Positions 28,751-32,757 of a stretch of DNA of 32,757 nucleotides are shown here, one piece after another. The DNA comes from Elusimicrobiaceae bacterium (GTDB lineage Bacteria; Elusimicrobiota; Elusimicrobia; Elusimicrobiales; Elusimicrobiaceae), in assembly GCA_016282685.1 (NCBI GenBank), contig JAEELM010000039.1, positions 1 to 32,757 on the forward strand, written 5' to 3'. How positions within the stretch are numbered: position 1 is the stretch's first letter; each line of letters opens with the position of its first letter. The translations under genes and the position numbers were made by a program. A model generated the notes under the pieces. It was not told the origin of the DNA, searched no databases, and saw nothing but the letters and a program-made list of their open reading frames with translations.

Positions 28751-29372
28751 TTTTCGTTTGTAACTCTTTAAGGAGTTCGTACACGCGTTGAAAATCCGGA
28801 ATATCGGTTATTTCGGTATTTTTTTGTTGCGTGTTTGTCTTTCTGAAATTTTTTGCCGGTATCGATATAGGTAAAGGCGAGATAGATGTATCTTGCGTTT
28901 GAGATAATACAATGTCTCCCACTCCTAACCATTGATCAATCATTCCGCGGTGAATAGCTATTGTTCGTACTTCTTTGATAGGAAGAGTATGAAATGTTTG
29001 TGCAAAAATTCCGCCTGACGTATAGACACATTTATCGGTGAGGATAAATTCTGTGTGGCGGTGGCGGCGAAATGAAAATACAATGCCGCCTAGATAAATC
29101 CAAACCGGCATCAAGTGGAGCGCAAAAAAACCACACATAGCCACTATACCCACCGTCGGGAAAGTGGCATGTTTATCAGACATCAAAAGAGAGCTGACAA
29201 AAAATGCATCAAACAATGCCCAAACAAGAGCGAAAGGTAATAAGGGATTAAAAATAGTTTCTAAAATAAAACATTTGAAATTAGGTTTACCGGACCATAA
29301 GATGTTTTCATCACTACTGATCATGCTGTATAAAACGGAAGGATAGTAGTTTGTTTTTTCCGTCGGAATCAT
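28743..29372 (-). CDS. Bacterial PH-domain (YdbS-like) membrane protein
   Basis: This 209-residue protein has two hydrophobic hairpin segments (about residues 34-60 and 70-100) followed by a bacterial PH (DUF304/YdbS-type) domain. The domain reads RRHRHTEFILTDKCVYTSGGIFAQTFHTLPIKEVRTIAI, with a later QWLGVGDIVLS that is typical of these domains. The N-terminal LYSMISSDENILWSGKPN is the usual lead-in. The C-terminal helix follows a polar linker. Function in this family is generally unknown. The first Met was preferred because GAGAGAG lies about 10 bases upstream on the minus strand; the Met at residue 17 has none. Upstream lies a structured element with its own promoter (29430-29525), which may control it. 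Confidence 0.8.
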   Translation of the reverse strand: MIPTEKTNYYPSVLYSMISSDENILWSGKPNFKCFILETIFNPLLPFALVWALFDAFFVSSLLMSDKHATFPTVGIVAMCGFFALHLMPVWIYLGGIVFSFRRHRHTEFILTDKCVYTSGGIFAQTFHTLPIKEVRTIAIHRGMIDQWLGVGDIVLSQTQDTSISPLPISIPAKNFRKTNTQQKNTEITDIPDFQRVYELLKELQTKTN

Positions 29373-29429
29373 AATAAAAGCTCTCTCATATGCATTTGTA
29401 ATTTAAGAATAGTGTACAAAAAAGCACAT

Positions 29430-29491
29430 AAAAAAGGAACCCAGGCTCTACTAGGAGCATACGCTTTAAACGCGTCTCAATGGGTTCCTAT
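29430..29491 (-). ncRNA. Putative structured small RNA or leader attenuator
   Basis: On the minus strand a perfect 9-bp outer stem AGGAACCCA/TGGGTTCCT (29481-29489 with 29435-29443) encloses two hairpins. These are ACGC/GCGT with a 7-base loop (29461-29475) and GCTC/GAGC with a 6-base loop (29445-29458). Five more T residues follow the outer stem (29434-29430). A promoter-like sequence directly upstream would start the RNA within a few bases of the fold. The product would be about 60 nt, or the leader of the PH-domain gene that starts 58 bases downstream. It is not a tRNA (no T-arm or anticodon arm of correct size). No known family was recognised. Confidence 0.5.
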
Positions 29492-29497
29492 ACCCAT

Positions 29498-29525
29498 ACT
29501 ATAATGATATTTGTAAAAATTTCAA
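29498..29525 (-). promoter_or_regulatory. Promoter of the minus-strand structured RNA / PH-domain gene
   Basis: On the minus strand, TTGAAA (29520-29525), a 16-base spacer and TATAGT (29498-29503). Predicted start of transcription is near 29491, immediately before the folded element. Confidence 0.55.
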
Positions 29526-29543
29526 GGCCTAATTTTAAAAATT

Positions 29544-29571
29544 TTGCTTTCTTCTAAAATTTTGTTATAAT
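29544..29571 (+). promoter_or_regulatory. Promoter of tRNA-Cys
   Basis: TTGCTT, a 16-base spacer and perfect TATAAT (29566-29571), ending 27 bases before the tRNA. It is divergent from the minus-strand promoter just upstream. Confidence 0.65.
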
Positions 29572-29598
29572 AAATATATAATTTGAGTCGTTGTTATC

Positions 29599-29670
29599 GG
29601 TGCGGTGGCCAAGTGGTAAGGCGAGAGTCTGCAAAACTCTTATTCGTGGGTTCGATTCCCACCCGCACCT
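29599..29670 (+). tRNA. tRNA-Cys (GCA)
   Basis: A full cloverleaf of 72 nt: acceptor GGTGCGG/CCGCACC, D stem GCC/GGC, anticodon stem AGAGT/ACTCT with loop CTGCAAA, T stem GTGGG/CCCAC with TTCGATT. The discriminator is U, as expected for Cys. The CCA end is not encoded. Confidence 0.96.
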
Positions 29671-29811
29671 TTTTCGCTTCTATTTTAGCTAATTCCTAGC
29701 TAATAATTACAGAATCGCATGCATTTTTACAGTGTGTAGCAAAAGAGTGCTCCCCTCTTTTATTGCGCAAGAAAAAAGGAAAAGGAATCTGCGTCAATTT
29801 TAAGAGAAATC

Positions 29812-29840
29812 TTGCATATTTTGGTTCAATTTGATATAAT
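29812..29840 (+). promoter_or_regulatory. Promoter followed directly by a terminator-like hairpin
   Basis: TTGCAT (29812-29817), a 17-base spacer and TATAAT (29835-29840) give a strong promoter match. The predicted start near 29847 lies only a few bases before the hairpin at 29853-29868. Confidence 0.6.
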
Positions 29841-29852
29841 AATTTTGTAGAG

Positions 29853-29874
29853 GACCCCTACGGGGGTCGTTTTT
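29853..29874 (+). terminator. Promoter-proximal hairpin with T run
   Basis: The stem GACCCC/GGGGTC with loop TACG is followed by GTTTTT. An alternative pairing GTAG (29848-29851) with CTAC (29858-29861) would exclude it. Confidence 0.65.
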
Positions 29875-29932
29875 ATCGGTATTTAGGGTACAACAGAGAG
29901 AGAAAAATCTTTCGTGTTCCGTGAATTTTTTG

Positions 29933-29938
29933 TATAAT
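29933..29938 (+). promoter_or_regulatory. -10 element of the tRNA-Gly-Thr-Thr-tuf unit
   Basis: A perfect TATAAT lies 17 bases before tRNA-Gly. The sequence at the -35 position (TTTCGT, 29910-29915, 17-base spacer) is a weak match. Confidence 0.6.
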
Positions 29939-29954
29939 AATTAAGTACCGTCTT

Positions 29955-30025
29955 GCGGGCGTGGTTCAATGGTAGAACACTAGCCTTCCAAGCTTGTGAC
30001 GTGGGTTCGATTCCCATCGCCCGCT
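29955..30025 (+). tRNA. tRNA-Gly (TCC)
   Basis: A 71-nt cloverleaf: acceptor GCGGGCG/CGCCCGC, D stem GTTC/GAAC, anticodon loop CTTCCAA (anticodon TCC), T stem GTGGG/CCCAT with TTCGATT. The anticodon stem CTAGC/GCTTG has a T-T mismatch at its second pair. CCA is not encoded. Confidence 0.94.
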
Positions 30026-30046
30026 CGACGTTTTTGGCAATTTTTT

Positions 30047-30119
30047 GCTGGGGTAGCTCAGTCGGTAGAGCATTTCCATGGTAAGGAAAAGGTCGTGGGT
30101 TCGATTCCCACTCCCAGCT
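30047..30119 (+). tRNA. tRNA-Thr (GGT), copy 1
   Basis: A 73-nt cloverleaf: acceptor GCTGGGG/TCCCAGC, D stem GCTC/GAGC, anticodon stem TTTCC/GGAAA with loop ATGGTAA (anticodon GGT), T stem GTGGG/CCCAC. CCA is not encoded. It is identical to the copy at 30159-30231. Confidence 0.96.
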
Positions 30120-30158
30120 AAAATTTTGTAGTACCGCCTAATTTTCGGGCGGAAAAAT

Positions 30159-30231
30159 GCTGGGGTAGCTCAGTCGGTAGAGCATTTCCATGGTAAGGAA
30201 AAGGTCGTGGGTTCGATTCCCACTCCCAGCT
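30159..30231 (+). tRNA. tRNA-Thr (GGT), copy 2
   Basis: This is an exact 73-base repeat of copy 1; the flanks differ. A hairpin CCGCC/GGCGG (about 30134-30152) lies between the two copies and may guide processing. The tRNA sits 48 bases before tuf, the same arrangement as tRNA-Thr before tufB in Escherichia coli. Confidence 0.96.
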
Positions 30232-30279
30232 GTTTTGAACTAAACAAAGTAGTACATTAACTTAAGGAGAACTGAACAA

Positions 30280-31470
30280 ATGGCAAAAGAGAAATTTAGC
30301 CGCAGCAAACCGCACGTTAACGTAGGTACGATTGGTCACGTAGACCACGGTAAGACCACGTTAACCACCGCTATTACCAAAGTATTAGCTAAAGAAGGCA
30401 AAGCCAAAGCTATGGCTTATACGGATATCGCCAAAGGCGGCGTGGTACGTGATGCTTCTAAAATCGTAACCGTAGCCGTATCTCACGTAGAATACGAATC
30501 CGACAAACGCCACTATGCACACATTGACTGCCCCGGCCACGCTGACTACATTAAAAACATGATTACCGGTGCTGCCCAAATGGACGGCGCTATCTTGGTA
30601 GTTTCCGCCGAAGACGGTCCGATGCCGCAAACCCGCGAACACGTGCTTTTAGCTAAACAGGTAAACGTTCCGCGGCTCGTAGTATTCCTCAACAAAGCTG
30701 ACTTAGTCGACGATAAAGACATGTTAGACCTCGTTGAAGAAGACGTTCGCGAACTTTTGGGCAAATATGATTTTGATCGTGACAACACCCCGATCATCCG
30801 CGGTTCCGCTTTGAAAGCCATCGAAGGCGACCAAGGCGAACTCGGTGAACCCAGCATCCACCGCTTGATAGACGCTTTGGATTCTTGGATCCCTGAACCG
30901 AAACGCGAAACCGATAAACCGTTCTTGATGGCTGTAGAAGACGTATTCTCTATTACCGGCCGTGGTACGGTAGCCACCGGTAGAATTGAACGCGGTAAGG
31001 TGCACGTAGGTGACAACTTGGAAATCATCGGTTTCCGCGACACCTTGACCACCGTAGCCACCGGTATCGAAATGTTCCGCAAACTTTTGGACGAAGGTAT
31101 TGCCGGCGATAACGTAGGTATTTTGCTCCGCGGTATCGACAAGAACCAAGTAGAACGCGGTCAAGTATTGGCTGCTCCGAAATCGGTTACTCCGCACAAA
31201 CATTTCACCGGTCAAGTATATATCTTGAAAAAAGAAGAAGGCGGCCGCCATACTCCGTTAACGCCTGGTTATAAACCGCAATTTTACTTGCGCACGACCG
31301 ACGTAACTGGCGAATTGTCTTTCAAACAAGACATGATTATGCCTGGTGATAACGCCGAAATCGAAGTAAAACTTATTACCCCGGTAGCCATGGAAGAAGG
31401 CTTGCGCTTCGCTATCCGCGAAGGTGGCCACACTGTAGGCGCTGGTGTAGTAACCAAAATTATTGAGTAA
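30280..31470 (+). CDS. tuf: Translation elongation factor Tu, with divergent switch I
   Basis: EF-Tu brings aminoacyl-tRNA to the ribosome as a GTP complex. Nearly everything is canonical in this 396-residue protein: P loop GHVDHGKT (19-26), switch II DCPGH (83-87), NKAD, a SAL motif, and domains 2 and 3 ending [15 protein letters not shown]. The exception is the switch I/effector region. Where other EF-Tu proteins read APEEKARGITIN, residues 51-67 read [17 protein letters not shown], about two residues longer. Thr64 aligns with the Mg-binding Thr62 of E. coli EF-Tu (Thr61 without the initiator Met), but the preceding Arg-Gly is Lys/Ile-like. The GGR in the last domain is GGH. The gene has a strong ribosome binding site (AAGGAGA) and is probably transcribed with the tRNAs. 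The frame is intact and the flanking codon use uniform, so a sequencing frameshift is unlikely. Confidence 0.96.
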   Translation: MAKEKFSRSKPHVNVGTIGHVDHGKTTLTTAITKVLAKEGKAKAMAYTDIAKGGVVRDASKIVTVAVSHVEYESDKRHYAHIDCPGHADYIKNMITGAAQMDGAILVVSAEDGPMPQTREHVLLAKQVNVPRLVVFLNKADLVDDKDMLDLVEEDVRELLGKYDFDRDNTPIIRGSALKAIEGDQGELGEPSIHRLIDALDSWIPEPKRETDKPFLMAVEDVFSITGRGTVATGRIERGKVHVGDNLEIIGFRDTLTTVATGIEMFRKLLDEGIAGDNVGILLRGIDKNQVERGQVLAAPKSVTPHKHFTGQVYILKKEEGGRHTPLTPGYKPQFYLRTTDVTGELSFKQDMIMPGDNAEIEVKLITPVAMEEGLRFAIREGGHTVGAGVVTKIIE

Positions 31471-31492
31471 TAAATCGTTGTAAAATTGTTTA

Positions 31493-31534
31493 GTTCTCTG
31501 TCGCGTGGGGGCGTAATGCCCCCACGTAGAGAAC
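31493..31534 (+). other. Long hairpin between tuf and rpmG
   Basis: A perfect 9-bp stem CGTGGGGGC/GCCCCCACG with loop GTAAT sits inside an outer 6-bp stem GTTCTC/GAGAAC. No T run follows, so it is more likely an mRNA processing or stability element (or an attenuating pause) than an efficient terminator. Confidence 0.65.
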
Positions 31535-31576
31535 AAACGCAGATTGGGACTTTCCCATTATTCAAGGAAATAAAAG

Positions 31577-31738
31577 ATGGCAACTGAAAGAATGACAATC
31601 GCGCTGATTTGCACCGAATGCAAAAACAAAAACTATTATAAAGTGCGCGGTAAAAAGAAAGAATATAAGTTGGAACTCAAAAAATTCTGCAAAGCCTGCG
31701 GAAAGAGTACCACCCATAAAGAAGGAAAGGCTTCATAA
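31577..31738 (+). CDS. rpmG: 50S ribosomal protein L33
   Basis: This 53-residue gene is too short for most ORF cut-offs but is clearly L33. It begins MATERMTIALICTECKNKNY and has two zinc-ligand pairs, CTEC (12-15) and CKAC (38-41). It is therefore the zinc-binding (C+) form. AAGGAAA precedes the ATG. Its place between tuf and secE, just before tRNA-Trp, is the standard bacterial arrangement. Confidence 0.95.
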   Translation: MATERMTIALICTECKNKNYYKVRGKKKEYKLELKKFCKACGKSTTHKEGKAS

Positions 31739-31747
31739 AATTTTTGT

Positions 31748-31822
31748 GGGAGCGTCGGTTAACTGGTAAACCACCGGTCTCCAAAACCGGGACTGAAGGT
31801 TCGAGTCCTTCCGCTCCTGCCA
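31748..31822 (+). tRNA. tRNA-Trp (CCA)
   Basis: A full cloverleaf: acceptor GGGAGCG/CGCTCCT, D stem GGTT/AACC, anticodon stem CCGGT/ACCGG with loop CTCCAAA (anticodon CCA), T stem GAAGG/CCTTC with TTCGAGT, discriminator G as expected for Trp. Unlike the other tRNAs here its 3' CCA is encoded (31820-31822). The first acceptor pair is G-T where most bacterial tRNA-Trp have A-T. Confidence 0.95.
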
Positions 31823-31851
31823 GGTTTTGAACCAAGGAATAGTAAAATTCT

Positions 31852-32046
31852 ATGAATAAAGCAATCCAATTTCTTAAGGAATCGGTAAGCGAACTTAAAA
31901 AATCCACTTGGCTCACCAAGCAAGAGGTAATGCAATCTACCTTTTTGGTTATTATCGTGGTAGCGTTGGTTGCCTTGTATGTGGGATTGATTGATTTCGG
32001 TTTAACCCAGGTGCTTGGCTTGGTGGTAGGGGGCGCAAATGTCTAG
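31852..32046 (+). CDS. secE: Preprotein translocase subunit SecE
   Basis: This 64-residue single-span subunit clamps the SecYEG protein-export channel. It has the conserved amphipathic helix FLKESVSELKKSTWLTKQEV followed by one membrane helix (about residues 28-60). AGGAAT lies before the ATG. Its end overlaps nusG by 8 bases, and the secE-nusG-rplK order is near universal. Confidence 0.94.
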   Translation: MNKAIQFLKESVSELKKSTWLTKQEVMQSTFLVIIVVALVALYVGLIDFGLTQVLGLVVGGANV

Positions 32047-32575
32047 TGTAGAAACGGCTTGGTACGTCGTGCACACGCAAACCGGGCACGAAGAAAAAGT
32101 TAGAAAGCGTATTTTATTAGACGTGGAAACCCATAATTTTGGGGATCGCATTTTTCAAGCCCTTGTGCCTACCGAAAAAGTGCTGGAAGTTAAACAAAAT
32201 AAAGAAATCTCTCACCAGCGCAAATTTTTCCCTGGTTATGTGCTCGTCCAGATGAACTTAACGAGCGAAGCTTACTGGTTTATCCGCAATATCACCGGTG
32301 TCACGGGATTTTTGGGAGATCCGAACCCCGTTCCATTGCCGGAAGAAGAAATTGCAGATATTTTAGAAAGAGTAAACGATAATTCGGGCAAACCGAAATA
32401 TGTAGTTGAATTTAAACGGGGCGAAAGTGTCCGGATAACCGAAGGTCCGTTTAAACACTTTATCGGAACCGTAGAAGAAGTAAACGAACAGAAAAATAAA
32501 TTAAAAGTAATGGTAACGGTTTTTGACCGTGCCACCCCTGTAGAAGTAGATTTCTTGCAGGTGGAAAAAAATTAG
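32039..32575 (+). CDS. nusG: Transcription termination/antitermination factor NusG
   Basis: NusG binds RNA polymerase and couples it to Rho or the ribosome. The NGN domain starts WYVVHTQTGHEEKVRKRI and includes RKFFPGYVLVQM and ITGVTGFLG. The C-terminal KOW domain reads FKRGESVRITEGPFKHFIGTVEEVN. The length of 178 residues is normal. It overlaps the secE stop region and precedes rplK. Confidence 0.97.
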   Translation: MSSVETAWYVVHTQTGHEEKVRKRILLDVETHNFGDRIFQALVPTEKVLEVKQNKEISHQRKFFPGYVLVQMNLTSEAYWFIRNITGVTGFLGDPNPVPLPEEEIADILERVNDNSGKPKYVVEFKRGESVRITEGPFKHFIGTVEEVNEQKNKLKVMVTVFDRATPVEVDFLQVEKN

Positions 32576-32617
32576 TTTTACCGCAGTAAAGCAGTAAAAA
32601 TTATGGAGTAACAAAAA

Positions 32618-32757
32618 ATGGCAAAAGAGAAAAAAATTAAAGGTTACATCAAATTGCAGATTCCGGCTGGTTCTGCCAACCCGGCACCGCCAGTAGGTCC
32701 CGCTTTGGGGCAACATGGTGTAAACATCATGGAATTCTGCAAACAATTCAACGCCAA
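32618..32757 (+). CDS. rplK: 50S ribosomal protein L11 (3' end outside window)
   Basis: The first 46 codons of L11 are present and the gene runs off the window end. The typical N-terminal sequence [38 protein letters not shown] identifies it; it binds the GTPase-associated region of 23S rRNA. GGAG lies about 10 bases before the ATG. Confidence 0.95.
   Translation, partial: MAKEKKIKGYIKLQIPAGSANPAPPVGPALGQHGVNIMEFCKQFNA

Larger units (their letters stand above)
29671..29954 (+). other. Intergenic region between tRNA-Cys and tRNA-Gly, no gene seen
   Basis: No convincing coding sequence is present. It holds an inverted repeat TTAGCTA-N5-TAGCTAA (29685-29703), and a weak terminator-like hairpin AAAAGAG/CTCTTTT (29741-29761) that could end the tRNA-Cys transcript. 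It also holds a near-consensus promoter followed at once by a GC-rich hairpin with a T run (29812-29874), and the promoter of the tRNA-Gly unit (-10 at 29933-29938). Confidence 0.6.

Noticed and set aside
29430-29491. A tRNA or tRNA-like gene on the minus strand
   Set aside because: Only two inner hairpins of 4 bp exist, there is no T-arm sequence and no discriminator/CCA region; the U run fits a terminator.
30546-31142. Minus-strand open frames opposite tuf
   Set aside because: They arise from the strongly biased codon use of tuf; the sequence is low-complexity and unlike a real protein.

Overview
This window is a compact, gene-dense stretch of a Gram-negative-type bacterial chromosome. It contains no insertion sequences, prophage genes or CRISPR repeats. 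An ADP-heptose epimerase (LPS core pathway), Sec signal peptides ending in A-x-A, a probable outer-membrane barrel and a ComEC homologue point to a diderm. Overall impression, including the gene mix and a divergent EF-Tu, suggests an Elusimicrobiota-like (gut anaerobe) lineage. That placement is inference from memory and was not tested by any search.

Layout. (1) 1-1850: 3' part of gyrA, closed by a strong terminator. (2) 1983-6865: an accessory island on the + strand with a secreted protein of unknown function carrying a G9 tract, a GH13 alpha-amylase-family enzyme, and two tandem paralogous secreted proteins of unknown function. Each transcription unit ends in a clear intrinsic terminator. 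(3) 6986-15319: the complete F1Fo ATP synthase operon (atpZ/I-like, B, E, F, H, A, G, D, C). An ADP-heptose epimerase gene is inserted between atpA and atpG, and an SPFH/prohibitin gene closes the operon. (4) 15418-16548: a membrane-anchored Sel1-repeat protein, convergent with glyA (minus strand, 16597-17844). (5) 17952-24536: a tightly packed unit starting divergently from glyA: deoxyhypusine-synthase-like protein, probable outer-membrane protein, DoxX-like protein, dnaX, recR, comEC. (6) 24564-25052: guanine deaminase. (7) 25141-28750: glmU-prs-rplY-pth, a classic bacterial cluster, meeting a minus-strand PH-domain membrane protein tail to tail. (8) 29373-32757: an RNA-rich segment and the translation/transcription cluster: tRNA-Cys, tRNA-Gly, two identical tRNA-Thr, tuf, rpmG, tRNA-Trp, secE, nusG, rplK (cut by the window end).

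Most of the genes are housekeeping. The ATP synthase operon makes the membrane energy converter. glmU, prs and guaD supply UDP-GlcNAc, PRPP and purine salvage. dnaX, recR and comEC handle replication, repair and DNA uptake. The tRNA-tuf-secE-nusG-rplK block is the standard start of the ribosomal/RNA polymerase region.

The most unusual signals are: an EF-Tu whose switch I region lacks the near-universal EEKARGITI motif although the rest of the protein is canonical; a promoter-plus-three-way-junction-plus-U-run structure on the minus strand at about 29430-29525 that looks like a small RNA or leader attenuator; the epimerase gene inside the atp operon; the tandem secreted paralogues; and a G9 tract that could phase-vary a secreted protein.
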